A stretch of DNA of 64,000 nucleotides from Xestospongia muta (Eukaryota > Porifera > Demospongiae > Haplosclerida > Petrosiidae), in NCBI GenBank assembly GCA_963693285.1, contig OY848925.1:4194932-4258931 (forward strand), in the 5' to 3' direction. Positions 11,566-24,420 of the stretch are shown in pieces. Positions within the stretch are counted from its first letter, which is position 1. The number at the start of each line of letters is the position of its first letter. The position numbers and the translations under genes are program-made. The notes below the pieces were generated by a model. That model saw only the letters and a list, made by a program, of their open reading frames with translations, had not been told where the DNA came from and made no database searches.

Positions 11566-12379
11566 TTTAAAACATGGGTGTAGCCAATAATTATGTGTGT
11601 GTTACACGTGTTGTCACGTGGCTAAAGTTGAAAAGGTAACGTAAAAGGACAACTATATTTTCTCTGATATTTTACATATACAATTATGTTTGTATATTTA
11701 CACATCAATGCAAATCAAACAAGATACTAAAATGTGCATATTCATAATTTATATGTTTGTAATAACAATATCTAAGCTGCTAGAAGTAAGTGCAATGTGA
11801 TTGCATGTATAAATATAAATAAAATCACATAAAACGTACAATTTACATTTAAGTTGAAGAAATTTGTTTGTTTTGTTAGGTTTTTTAATAGCCAAACGAA
11901 AACTCTCAAAATCAGCTCTGCAAACCCTTAATCATAGTCCACAAATCAATGTAAATCTTATATTATTATAATATAAAATTTAATCTTATATCAAGATAAA
12001 CCCTTATAAAACGGTGACTTAATCCTGTTATATGATAATAATCTTACAAGCTTTAATACAAGCATTTAGAGAGTTTAATGATCATATACATCTGTTAAAT
12101 GTAAAAATTAAATATTCAAAAATAGTCTTAAGTTAAGCCATAACTCTCTGTGCTATGTGTGTCTGTTATAATATTATAGATAAAATATTACACTACCTAT
12201 TAGAACTTTCACAAAATACTGATTCGCTGCTATAACATTTTATAAAATTCATTAAAATAAAATTGATTAATTAAATGTTAAATAAAAATAAAAGCTCTGA
12301 CCAAGTTATATGTATGATGTTTTTGGGCGGGGCAAAATGTTTGCTGACACATTTATGTTCATCAAAACAAGTTAGAAAC
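11566..12379. promoter_or_regulatory. Divergent intergenic region between CINP and the Frizzled-like gene
   Basis: About 810 bp of AT-rich DNA that must hold the promoters of both divergent genes. A CACGTG E-box-type palindrome lies near 11613. An ATG at 12275 opens the receptor frame earlier, but its extra 35 residues do not look like a signal region, so 12380 is preferred. Confidence 0.4.
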
Positions 12380-15328
12380 ATGGCTTGTAGCTGCAAAACT
12401 GGAAGAAAGTTATCTGTGAATGTAATGGAGATCACTGTTCTAGTTATTGTTCTATGTATTATAGTGGCTCTCTTTTCCTTACCAATTGTGTTTTACTACG
12501 TTTCTGTAAGTATTATCTTACATTTTATTATCTACTATTTTGTATATACTCTTTTAGGATTACACTAACTTTTCAGCTGCTTCTCCTGTAAGTAGTTGTA
12601 CTTCATATTTTATTTTATGTAATAAATAAATAATTTTAATATATCATTGTATTTTATTTGACCTTTAGGGTTTATCCTATGACAACAGATTGTCATTAAA
12701 CATTAGTAAAACCAACATTTCAAATTCATCGAACATTTCCCAACATGGTTGTACTTCTCTATCAATAAGTTGGGGAAGACTTAACATAAGCATAACAGCT
12801 GGTGCTGCAGACTGTGATAACAATCCATATATTGGTACAATATGTAAGGACTTTCTTGCTGAATGGCATTTGTGTACAGTAGATGATGGAAACATTGTCA
12901 TATACAGTAATAAGTCTGAGAAAACTCAGGCACAACTTGAAAAGGATTTACTCCAATTGGATTCATTATTAGGTTATACTAAATTAATACTATTATGCAT
13001 GGTTCTACTGTAATTCTTTATAGTGCACTACAAAGAATGTCAACAAGTGGCTATTCCATTTCTCTGTCAATATTACTTCCCACTTTATGACTGTCCTAAT
13101 GGAGACATATATACAGCATCAAGAGAAGACTGTATTAACATTAGTACTGGTGTATGTGCTTTACAATGGAATCTGGCTATTAATTATGGGTATGGAGACA
13201 GATTGCCTAATTGTCAAAAGTTACCATCTTGTGAGTATGCATGCATGCATCTTGATTTATATATATATATATATATACACAAATATCTATTCACTTTAAG
13301 TCTCTAATAATATATCAAAGTTTATAACTTCATACTTGTATCTTAAGTTATATGTATCTATAATTAGTACTACTATAATGTATCTGTATTCGATACAATA
13401 TCTGCACCGCAGTCATATAAATTAGTATTTTAGGCCATAGGGCATGTGGACATGTGTATGCTTGCTTTTATAATTCTTAGGGCGACAAATAGAATTAACT
13501 TCCAGACAAAATACTTAATTGTAATGACAATTAATAATATCACTCATGGCTTGAACTTTTAAGCTCTTTCTGTTGTTGCTTCATGAATTTAGAATTCAAT
13601 CTTCAAAACAGTTAATACTTAGTATGCTACACAATTAACTGTGACAACTTTACATAGATGTGCAATACTTATTTATGACCCTTGCAATTGGGCATTAGTA
13701 ACCATACATATAAATTAATAATTAATTGGTTGTATTACATCAATGTCTTTTAATATGATATAGATACTGGAAATGATTCATTTATAAATACATCCCTCAA
13801 TTCTACTCTTCAAAATATAACATGCAGAGGAGATTTTATTAAAATCAACAATACATGTCACCCTCGATGTGACAGATTTGAACAAGGCACTCATACTGGA
13901 AGTCAACTTTTGATATACTCTGAATTAATAGGATCATGTTTAGGTTTGATACTTTGTATACTGATTGTGGCACTATCAATCAAAGATTACAAAAAAATGT
14001 GAGTTTATTACATGTGATTGAATATGATTATGAAATATTTTGTTAGGTTTTCATATCCATCTATTTTGTTAATATTTCTTGTCATTGATTGTTCAGTAAT
14101 AGGTATTTTAAAATATCATATAATGACTGCTGAAAACAATTTTAATACCTTCTATAGCATTCTTGGTCATCATTATTTCAATTAACAGAAATGGTTTACT
14201 CTGCAGTTCAACAAGTCTTATTGACAGTTTCAATAATCCAACACCATTTTGTACACTATCAGGTTTAATGATGTTATTTCAAATTGGAAATATTTATGTT
14301 TGTTTAGCTGTTTTTCATTATGCCATTGTCAATATAATACTCTGGTGTTTTTTTTATGTTACCATATTCTTTTATAACGTTGTCTTTCCCTTTCATGCCA
14401 ATAGAATGGAAAAAATAAGACGGAACAAATATATTTTAGCTGTGATGATATTCTTTGGTATATCGAAAATTTAAATAATTAGAAGAAGACATTCTGGGTT
14501 AAATAAAGTATACTGGAGTTGAACTAATAAGTATCAGAGTAGATGTCAGAGTTCATTTCCATATATGTAAAGCATATATGTACAGTAAATATACTCACTA
14601 TTTACACAATTCAGTTCTAATTATGGCTAATGTTAATGTGGTTATTACAGAATTTAACTATCAATGATTTAAATTTACATAACATATATGGCTTGTGGTA
14701 TTAGTGTTGAAATTGTAATTGACAACATGTTACATGTAGACTGAATCTGCAAAGTTGGGGGGATTAAGCCCACCTTCACAATAGTTGGGGGCTTTAGCAC
14801 CTCCTGCCCCCCCCCCCTGTTCCTACCCCTATGCTTATGTATCAATACTTAATTACTACCATCTTGTGAGTGCATGTAATATTTTATATAATACAAGTAA
14901 ACAAGAAAAATTCTATAAGTGAATTAAATGTAGGGATGGCTAATATCATGACCATATGAGACACTTTACACTTAGTTAAAAATTATGGGGTACCATTGAG
15001 TCATGTAATGTACTTTTAGTATATGATCCAGCTACTTGGGGTTTTCTTTTCACTTATTGTCTCATTTGGTGACCCAGACTAATGATCCGCCAAATAACAA
15101 TCATGAATACTGCTATTGTTTGTTTGTAATCATGTTGCAAACACCTGGCAACATAAAAATCAAACAGTTATGCCACATCTAACTCATTGTAAGCAGTTTT
15201 CAGTTATTTAAACTAATTTGTAGCTTATATGGGCAGATTACTTTGGAATAAAGAATTTGTGTAAATCCACTTCTAACTTTTTGGCATACTATTCTATCCC
15301 AAAGTAACAAAGTATAGATTAAATAATT

Positions 15329-15378
<50 letters not shown>

Positions 15379-17142
15379 TGAGAATGTAGCTATTTATAAG
15401 AACTCCACCCTTCGATCTACAGCTCTGAGGCATTAGTAACCATACATATTAGTTAATAATTAATAATTTAATAATTAATTAGTACCATACATATTAGTTA
15501 ATAATTAATTGGTCAAATTATATAAATGTCTGTTAATATGTTATAGATACTGGAATTGTTTCTTTTCTAAATTCATCACTCAGTCCTACTCTTCAAAATG
15601 TAACGTGCAAGGAACATTTTATTGAAATCAACAATACATGTCAACCTCAATGTGACAAATTTGAACTAGCTACTCATACTGAAAGTCAACTTTTAATAAT
15701 CTCAGAATTAATAGTATCATGTGTTGCTTTGCTACTTTGTATACTGATTGTGGCAATATCAATCAAAGATTACAAAAAAATGTGAGTTTATTTACATATT
15801 ATGTAAATATTATTATGACATATGTTGTTAGGTTTTCATATCCATCTATCTTGTTAATATTTGTAGTCATTGATTGCTCAGTAATAGGTATGCTAAAATG
15901 ACAACTAAACAAAATTATTTCTTAATAATTTATATAGCACTCTTGGTCATCATCATTTCCATTGACAGAAATGGTTTACTCTGCAGTTCAAAAGGTCTTG
16001 TTGACAGTCTCAATAATCCAACACCATTTTGTACACTATCAGGTTTAATGATACTATTTCACATCAGAAACATTTACATGCCGTTGTTTTATCTAGTAGC
16101 TATTTTTCATTATGCTATTGTCAACATGACAATCTGGTGGTTTTTTCATGTCACTATATTTTTTTATAACGTTGTCTTTCCATTTCATGCCAATAGAATG
16201 GAAAAAATAGGACGGAACAAATACATTTTAGCAGTGATGATATTCCTTGGTATGTCAAAAATTATAAATAATAAATTATTATTAATTTCACAGGTCTAGT
16301 TATACCATTACCAGCTGTTATAGTTTCTCTTTCTATGGAAGATTATAAATATAATACATACCGTTTTCCTCCTACTATTTGTATAAGCAATGGACTTATG
16401 CGGTTCTATTCTGTTACTGCCATTATTGATGTACTTGTAGGTATTGTAACATACCTTTTGTTTTTGGTCTTTTGGATTATTTACAAGGTAACAAAACTAT
16501 GATAATTGAAATTATCATCATAAAATTGTTTTGGAGGATAATGACTTCACATGCAGTGAAACTAGAGCTATAAAATTTGCATAATTAGCAGGAATGTCAT
16601 TGTATGAATACTAGAAATACAGAAGAGCAAGCTAAAAAAAAGCTTCTAACATTGTCATTACCATCATCATATTAGTTCACATTTGTTTTGATTGTTTAGA
16701 ATCTATCCTCAGGTCAAAGTCTAACAAAAATAAAAGACGGCTGAGTACAACTGAGAAAAAAATACTTATTACAATTTGTTTATTTATAGTCTTTACTGTT
16801 TTTACTATGGCTCATGCTGCTTATGTTGCAGCTACATCAGACAAATTGATTACTGCACTGACAAATTATTTCAACTGTGAGGCTTTGGGATATGTTCCTG
16901 GAAAATGTAACAGATCTGAGTTTGAGCAGTATTACAACCCCTACATAACTGTAATATCATATACTCTTATAGGACTAGTTCTCAACTTTGTGCTGAAGTG
17001 GATGTCAGTCAAAGAGGCAGTAGTTAAATTATTTTGTCAGCTCACAAGGAAATTCTCTAAGAATGTAAATCTTTCAAGTTTTTCATCAGGCAAGAGTGGG
17101 GCAAGTGGTGTTAATCAACACCCACATTCAATTTCTATTTAA
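12380..17142 (+). CDS. Frizzled-like (class F type) seven-pass receptor, apparent frameshift in last exon
   Basis: Exons: 12380..12505 (membrane anchor/signal), 12558..12587 (30-nt micro-exon), 12669..12972 and 13024..13230 (cysteine-rich ectodomain), 15547..15781 (TM1), 15832..15887, 15938..16042, 16100..16249, 16294..16487 and 16700..17142. Phases agree up to 16487. The ectodomain has ten cysteines and the Frizzled CRD-like block IPFLCQYYFPLYDC ... GVCALQWNLA ... LPNCQKLPS. TM exons show YKKM-FSYPSILL, IWWFFHVTIFFYNVVFPFHA, GLVIPLPAVIV and NYFNCEALGYVPGKC. The last exon reads correctly only if one base is restored near 16700; as written, translation stops 14 codons after TM5 (about 483 aa). 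The cytoplasmic tail has WMSVKEAVVKLF, lacking the KTxxxW motif used by Frizzleds to bind Dishevelled. A ligand is unknown. Confidence 0.72.
13764..14457 (+). CDS. Duplicate TM1-TM3 exon block of the Frizzled-like gene
   Basis: Four exons, 13764..13998, 14047..14102, 14158..14262 and 14308..14457, have exactly the same lengths (235, 56, 105, 150) and phases as 15547..16249. They encode NITCRGDFIKINNTC, a TM1 with LGLILCILIVALSIKDYKK, then NGLLCSSTSLIDSFNNPTPF and HYAIVNIILWCFFYVTIFF. No TM4-7 exons follow before the second block. The splice sites are intact, so the block could be used instead of, or together with, the one at 15547. It may otherwise be an abandoned duplicate. Confidence 0.62.
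14458..15546. other. Spacer between the two TM blocks
   Basis: Contains a C-rich repeat at about 14755..14840 (GCCCCCCCCCCCTG core) resembling a similar tract at 62095..62150, and a TA microsatellite at 15332..15376. The last 100 bp before 15546 match those before 13764, marking the start of the duplicated block. Confidence 0.5.
16510..16640. repeat. Dispersed repeat inside the last receptor intron
   Basis: This intron is 212 bp, where the paralogous copies have about 45 bp. The extra sequence (TTGTTTTGGA, TGAAACTAGAGCTA, ATTAGCAGGAATGTCA) recurs at about 57615..57745, so it is a dispersed insertion next to the frameshifted exon. Confidence 0.6.
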
Positions 17143-17379
17143 ACAAATACAAATGAGTAATTTTATTAACTTAACAAATTATTATTACATGCAGTTTGAT
17201 TATTAAAATTAATGTTATAAATAATTATGCTTTGTTTTCAATTTAATGCTGAAAAAATATGCTGTTAAATAATTAAAAATATTAAACATCTTAACATATT
17301 TTGTTTATGTTTATATTTAAAACCTTTTATTAATTGTATGGAAATTAATTAGAAGATTCAGTCTCACAAAAAATTCAAG

Positions 17380-18060
17380 GACTTATTTACATTGGATACA
17401 TTATTAGATTATTTCCATTCTATTGTTTTTATTTGGTGATTGTAGATGACATAAATACCTTTATATTAATATATCAATATAACTTCCAACTGACTGTACT
17501 GTATATACAACATTAAAAGAAGACTGTGTTGTTACTAGTACTGTATGGTGTATCTGATTCATACTAAAATCTGTCTTGCCAATCAAATTGAAAAAATGGG
17601 ACCACATAAATATGCTTCCACCATTGTTGTTGGTTTTATCATAATGTTTTAACATTTTTTTACATCAATAAAATGTACTTATACCTACAACAACTTTGTT
17701 CGTACCCATGCAAGCTGTGAAAGATTATTGTCACAAATTATATTATACATATACTTCCATCTATATTGCATTTGTAAAAGATATGGTACTACATTGTTCG
17801 ATTCTGTTATCACCATTATTAATGTACAACTAATTACATTACTTCTTTTGCAGGATCAGACTGATTTTTCAGATACCTCTATTGTAAGTGTATAATTGTA
17901 TATACATAAATGCATTATTTATAACAGTGCATTTCAGCTTGCTTTATATAATTCTATGTGTAAAAACATTGATTTTATCTGGTTACAGAAATCTAACATT
18001 TTAAATAGCAAAAATAACAAGACTAGTGATGTACAATCAACTGTATATGACTTGGAGTAG
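17380..18060 (+). pseudogene. Frizzled-like receptor relic (CRD, TM3, TM5 and tail fragments)
   Basis: Degraded pieces in receptor order: a CRD-like stretch at about 17480-17555 (AAGAAGACTGTGTTGTTACT), a TM3-loop piece near 17580 (ATTGAAAAAATGGGACCACA), a TM5-like stretch at 17770-17850, a 30-nt micro-exon 17854..17883 (DQTDFSDTSI, between AG and GTAAGT) and a last exon 17989..18060 ending VQSTVYDLE and TAG. The micro-exon and tail keep good splice sites, so they could also be an alternative 3' end of the upstream gene. A whole receptor cannot be read. Confidence 0.5.
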
Positions 18061-18389
18061 ACTTACCACAAATACAACATCTTCAAATTGCAGTAACTAT
18101 TTATATTTGGGACACTAGTAGGCCCTTACTTACAAAGTGGCATTTATGTACTTTGGGAGATGCTATTGAGGTGTCCTGGTATTAAATACTAGTAGAAAGA
18201 TTTTCATTCAAGATTGCACTAATAATTATTTTTAAAAATTCTATTCTATTTGAACTGCTTTTCTAATAGAATAAATAGTATATAACAGAAGTACAATGTA
18301 TTATGCGTTGTCTGTGATTGATTTCTATAGTAATGTATCTCAATACTTCTTATGAATGTTCCCCACTAATGTATAGTGACTAATATTAG

Positions 18390-19243
18390 TGAAACAGCTC
18401 ACTCTTAGCAATTGTGGTGATTACTATTTATATTAACATAAATGGTTTACTCAGTAGTTCAATAAGTGTTATTGACAGTCTTAATAATCCAACTCCATAT
18501 TGTACACAATCAGGTTATAATATACTGTTCACAATATTTATATATATACTTATATTTAAAAGGAGTTGTTTTTCATTATGCAATTGTTAATTTGACACTC
18601 TGATGGCTCTTTCATGTAGTCACATTCTTTCACAAAGTTGTCTTTCCATTTCATGCAAATCAATTGACAAAATTGGGGCAACATAAACATATTTTTGCTG
18701 TAATGAGTGTTCTAAGTAAGTCAATGAAATTACTTTCTATGCTATTATCACTATTAATTTCACAGCTCTAGTTATACCATTACCAGTTGTTATAGTGTCT
18801 CTTACTATGGAAGATTATAATTATAGAATATACCATTTTCCTCCTGGCATTTGTTTAAGTGATGGTGCTATGTCATTCTATTCCATTACTATCATTATTG
18901 ATGTACTTGTAGGTACTGGAACATACATACTGTTTGTGGTCTTTTGGATTATTCACAGGGTAATCTTTTTAATGAACATTTGCTACAATTATGATTGTTT
19001 TAGAAATACGTTATCCCTTCAAAATCTGCAAAAAAGAAACCTCAGCTGACCACAGCTGAAAAGAAAATTCTCATAGCAATGTGTTCATATATTGTTTTTG
19101 CTGTATTTACTTTAGCACACGCTTCTGACGCTAAAGCTAAATTTCATAAATCTATTGCTGCAGTGACAGAATATTTCAAGTGCGAGACCCTAGGACATGT
19201 TCCTGGTAAATGTGATAGATCTGAGATAGAACAGTACACATGA
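18390..19243 (+). pseudogene. Frizzled-like receptor pseudogene (TM2 to TM6)
   Basis: Retains a TM2-loop exon (ISVIDSLNNPTPYC), TM3 (18565-18710) with TGG changed to TGA, a well-kept TM4-5 exon (LVIPLPVVIVSLTMEDYNY, then ICLSDGAMSFYSITIIIDVL) and a TM6 exon (PQLTTAEKKILIAMCSYIVF, YFKCETLGHVPGKC). It ends early with TGA at about 19243, inside the segment that runs on in the intact gene. CRD and TM1 are missing. In the last exon the join from the TM5 exon is in frame here, unlike in the gene at 12380. Confidence 0.72.
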
Positions 19244-20637
19244 TCAGATCAAAGTATAATTATGGTAAACATGCTTAACACCCTGACATATGTTGAATAC
19301 TATATAGAACGGAAGTGTTCAATGAAGATTAAGTATTACTAATCAAAAGATTACTTATTATTTAAATAGTTAAATGTGTTTAAAGGTCAGCTTGTCTCAG
19401 CTATAACCTAACGTAAGTGAACAGACTTCGAATGATATAACAATGTTAATAGTAATATTAATTTGCAATACACTGTATTGTCATTAACCTCATATCTAAT
19501 TCAAGTACTAGATAAATTAAGGTTCTGCTCTTAATTCTACATTTACTAATGTCCTTATGTATAATTATTATGCTGAAAAAGTAGTTTGTTCTAATGGAAA
19601 TATGACAAACCTGTATGTGCACCTAAATACAATGACATATGTAATACAATAACTTTACAAGTTTCAATATTGTTCAGAATTTTATAGAGTTTACTTGTTG
19701 TAGAGCATGCTATGATTCTAGTTCAATGATTAATTGTCTGACTACTATTTACTTATATCCTGAGGTACTCAACAAATGTCAGGGTGTTAAGTATATTTAC
19801 TACATACTTAGATATAATTATGTTTAGCAAACCTCTACTGTGTGCTTATAATGTAGGGATTTTAATATTTAAAATACCAATTCCTATACTCTGATCAACA
19901 AGCTGTAATAGTAATAACATTAAACAGTAATAACAGATTTTTAACTAGATAACAGATTTGACTTTTTTAAATGAAACAAACAACATGGAAGTTTGTCATT
20001 GAATCATTAAAAAAACGTTTTGCATTCTTGTTGACTATGTACATATAAAAATCATTAACTACATGATGATGGCTATTAATAGTATTATAATTGTATGCAC
20101 ATTTTGCAAGTACATATTACATAATCAATACCACATATTCAGTACCACATATTCAGTACTATGTAGAACTTACCATTATTTTTTTAGTTATTAATAACAT
20201 ATAATAATACAGTGAATAAGAAAGTATAAAACACATGTTGTAAGTAATAAAAGGGTACGGTAGTTATTATTATTTAATCTTTACTATTACCCCATGTTTT
20301 GTCAGATTATAATGTGCTAACTATATCACATTACAGTGATATATATACGCCAACCATTAATCCAGTTTGACAAGAAATCTGTTTTTAAACATCAGAACAA
20401 AAAAATATAATTTTTCCCTAAATCAAGGCGCTCACTCAATAGAAACTTTCTTCATTTTATTTAGGATCAAGTGAATATACATTAAACTATATTATACTGT
20501 ACGCATTGCTAAATAGCTATACAAAGGGTTAAATTTATTATACTATTAATCACCTACCTTGTTTTAAAGCAAAACGAAAAATGTTTGGAATAAACGAATA
20601 GATACGGCACATCAATCCTTATAAATGCAAAGTGTAG
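19244..20637. other. Spacer upstream of FReD-A
   Basis: Begins with CRD-like scraps near 19500-19770, then a block at about 19827-20040 that recurs at 29380-29490 plus 33293-33420 and at 40210-40380 upstream of the other FReD genes. This is part of the segmental unit. No gene was seen. Confidence 0.5.
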
Positions 20638-20688
20638 TATAAAAATCGTTTGAGTAGCCATACCAAATTCATTAGCTTTACATTTACC
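20514..20688 (+). promoter_or_regulatory. FReD-A promoter block
   Basis: A stretch conserved in all intact FReD genes: AAACGAATAGATACGGCACA, CAATCCTTATAAATGCAAAG and a TATAAAAA box at 20638..20645, about 50 bp before the ATG. Confidence 0.6.
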
Positions 20689-21523
20689 ATGGCGGCTGCA
20701 GCACTCATCTCGGTCTTATTCTTTTGTTTCTTGCATAATGTGATTGCTATTGAAGTTGACAGTATGTTGTTATTATTTATTAATATTATCATATCTATTT
20801 TACTCATTTAGACTGTGTACCTCATGACTGTAAGGATATACTGAAACAAAGTCAGCTACAAAACAAATCTGTCTGCAGTGGTATCTACACTATCAAACCT
20901 GATAACAAACCTCCTTTTAAGGTATGGAAAATGCACATTCATTTAGATTGTTAAGTATCAATTTATTTATTTAGGTTTATTGTGACATGGAAACTGATGG
21001 TGGTGGTTGGACTGTATTCCAAAGGAGAATGGATGGATCTCAAAATTTCTATCTCTACTGGAAGAACTATGATTTAGGATTTGGAAAACTTTATGAGGAG
21101 TTTTGGCTTGGTCTAAACAAAATCCATCGTCTTACCACATCTAGTAGTAGTCTACGAGTTGACCTTGAAGACTTCGTTGGAAAAAAAAAGTATGCTAAAT
21201 ATTCTGTATTCAGTGTAGGAAACGCTCTAGCTCAATATAATCTAAGCATTGGAGGATACAGTGGAAATGCTGGAAATAGTTTATCATGGCATCATGGAAT
21301 AAAGTTCTCCACACGAGACAGAGATAACGATGTTTGGTCTGGAAATTGTGCCCAGTCATATAAAGGGGCTTGGTGGTATAGAAATTGCCATCAATCTAAT
21401 CTTAATGGGCAATATGTGTTTGGTCCCCAAGGTTCATACGCCAAAGGAGTTAACTGGTATCACTGGAAGGGCTACAATTACTCCCTGAAATTTACAGAGA
21501 TGAAACTCAGGCGTAACAATTAG
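20689..21523 (+). CDS. Secreted fibrinogen-related domain protein FReD-A (243 aa)
   Basis: Exons 20689..20761 (signal peptide MAAAALISVLFFCFLHNVIA), 20812..20921 and 20975..21523, phases agreeing. The protein is a signal peptide plus one fibrinogen C-terminal domain, with no collagen stalk or coiled coil as in ficolins. Landmarks: [66 protein letters not shown], the calcium-site pattern [31 protein letters not shown] and YSLKFTEMKLRRNN. Two extra cysteines (NC before VPHDC, and VCSG) add to the usual four. Such domains bind glycans or acetylated groups, often in innate recognition; that role is inferred. AATAAA lies at 21535. The nearest sister is the gene at 40974. Confidence 0.92.
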
Positions 21524-23544
21524 TCTAAATTACAAATAAAGCAGATGAAATGAATTTCATGTATTGTTTATACACAACATGCAACACAATAATTAATATT
21601 ACCCAATGTGAATTGAACAATTTAATTTTTTAAAAAAACATTTCTATGCAAGTAATAGTCGTTTGCATTTCTCAATCTCAAGATGTCCATTAAGTTCATA
21701 TTTTATTAACAGATCAAAAATTATTAATAATAAGTTAATTAGTGCTGCGTGATTTATAATTAAACTCTACAAGTTTACCAGAAAGTTCACATATATATTT
21801 TTATATATTAATAATACTCATATAGTTTTACTTGTAAACTTTTTAACTATTTTCTAATAGCACTGATCCCCAGCTACCATACATTATCTTATATTTTACA
21901 TTCCTTGACTTCAATGGTAGCTCAAGATTTCATAAGGTAGCTCAAAGGACATGTGCAGTAACAATATTTTCACTGTTAAAATAAATTGATCATTTTAACC
22001 AATTCATGTGGCTGTACATTTTTGGTTAAATGCATTTCCTACAAAATACATTGAAGTCCATGTATGAATTACATAACAACAGCCCTGATCCTGTAGTATC
22101 CCATCATCCAAGTAACTGTACATAAAAACTTGGTTGATGTAATAAAGCAAACATCGTGTAGATTTCCTATTGCTATAGCATGTAGGAAATGTACTATGGA
22201 ATTTCATATTCATGTACAGAAATAAATTATATAGTTGGACATTTCTCAAGATTTTAGCTGAAGTTAACAGGATGCTGTATATGATGACTTTTATCTAAGC
22301 TCATACTAGCAAATGCTTTAGGTTATTATATTATCATAAACCTATTTTTAAACATTTCTCTACAACTGTTGTGGCAAAGCACTCATAACAGGATTCATTA
22401 TCAATGTAGTCGCAATGTTTAGTTACAGAACCATGATATTTATTGATGGTTGTATGGATAGAATCAACTATACAAATACTAATAGATATAAGCACATATA
22501 CTTTGTTAGTTTACTTTAGCCAATAAAAAGGTAATATCCTTCATTTAGGTGTACCACCCATAAAATAATGCCATTTAATATTCCATTCATTACAATTCCT
22601 TTCCACAAGTTTCCTCTTTTAGCATAAAATACAGTCAAATGCAACATATAGTTTAGAATTTCCATGGTATAACTATTTATGTAACTCATTGTAAATTAGC
22701 TACACATATAGGTTGCATGTATGTAGAAAATTATTTGATGTAATAAAAAAAATATCATGTACAGTTTTCATTACTGATGCAATAAATGTACTTTGGAATT
22801 GACAATTCATGTAGCCAACTATTACAACTATGATGATGGGATGCTGATATGATGTACAGGGCTGTTAGTATGAAATTCATACATAAACTTCAAGATTTTT
22901 TATAGGAATGCATACAATCAAAGTAACAGTACAGTGTATAATGCATTAAAACACACAACACAATAACACAAGAAAGAAACATAATATAAACCTAATGTTA
23001 TTATTAGAGTATCACACTAATATATAATATATTTACATGTACATAATGCATATATATACCAGGGGTAATAAAATAATACTTACATACACCCACACAATAT
23101 TATATCCATATCTACAGTTGTATTAAGCTATAATCTTCGTATACCATTTATTCGAATAACAAGTTCATGATTGGAAAAATTGTCCTAAGATTATTTTCAT
23201 GCATGTGGTTCTTTTTGCAGAAGCTTCAAGCCTCAATCAGTCACCTCAATTTGAATGAAGCACTTGTGCACAACAGAAGTTACATTATTTAGGCTATAAA
23301 GCAAATGGACTTTGTTTGTGTGCGTTTGTGTGTGTTCAAAATCTGCTTTTAAATGATGTAAGATATTTACCAAAAATAGCAATAAGCTTGAAAGTAGGTA
23401 ACGCTTTACTTTCACTTACCAATCGTCTGTTGACTTCCATAGTAATATACCCCAACAACAATAGCTCAAGAAAGTACCTCAGAAGTGTATTGACTAATAT
23501 TTGTGACTAATGAAATAATTTACTGAAAAATCCTCTATTGTAGC

Positions 23545-23605
<61 letters not shown>

Positions 23606-23639
23606 AATGTATGTATATATGTATGTATGTATATAGTAT
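21524..23639. repeat. Spacer after FReD-A with recurring segmental repeats
   Basis: Includes blocks repeated after the other FReD genes, such as ACAGCCCTGATCCTG at about 22079 (also near 35283, 42620, 55805), and a TA plus GTAT microsatellite at 23547..23634. ORFs here are short and have no family features. Confidence 0.5.
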
Positions 23640-24420
23640 GTTTTGATAGGTTTTCATATTCAATTATCATTATAATGTTTAAGCTGTAAATTATAATAGG
23701 TAAGCTATTTCATTATGTATTGACAGCGAATTGAAAATTAATTTATTCCTTAGCAACATTAATTGATCATTAACATTTCTATTGACCAAAATGGTTTACT
23801 CTGTAGTTCAATGAGACTTATTGGGAGTCCAACTCCATATTGTATACTATCAGGTTATAATATACTGCTCACATTTTAAAAGGAGCTGTTTTTAATTATG
23901 CAATTGTCAATTTGTCACTCTGGTGGTTCTTTCATGTGACCACATTCTTTCACAAATTTGTCTTTTCTTTTAATACAAAATAAAACGACAAATTGGACTT
24001 CATAGGTATATTATTGTTGTCATGATAGTTTTGGGTGAATCAATAAATAACATTCTATTCTATTAGTACTATTATTTTCACAGCTCTAATCATGCCATAC
24101 CAGCTGTTACAGTGCTGGTGTCTTTATTGATTATAATTAAAGAATATACTGATTTCCTCTCAATGTTTGTACAAGTGATGGTGCTATGTTGTTTTATTCC
24201 ATTACTGTCATTATAAATGTACTTGTTGGTATTAAAACATACCTTCTGTTTGTTGTCTTTTAGATTTTTCACAGGGTAATCTTTTTGAACTTTACAATAT
24301 TATCATTATTCCAGAAATGTGTTATCCGATCCTTTCAACATCTGCAAAAAAGAAAATGCAGCTAAGCACAGCTGAAAATTGTTATAGCAATGTGTTCATA
24401 CAGTGTCAATCATGTTTAGT
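23640..24420 (+). pseudogene. Frizzled-like receptor relic
   Basis: Heavily decayed but collinear with the receptor TM exons: FSYSI start at about 23650, NGLLCSSMRL near 23790, TM3-like VVLSLW region near 23910, TM4-5 start at about 24085 and GDGAMLFYSITVI near 24180. Many indels and stops. Confidence 0.6.

Noticed and set aside
12275..12379. Earlier ATG for the Frizzled-like gene
   Set aside because: The extra residues are polar and basic; the later ATG gives a normal short N-terminus before the membrane segment.
15200..15433. 77-codon ORF with Ile-Tyr repeats
   Set aside because: It translates the TA microsatellite at 15332-15376.
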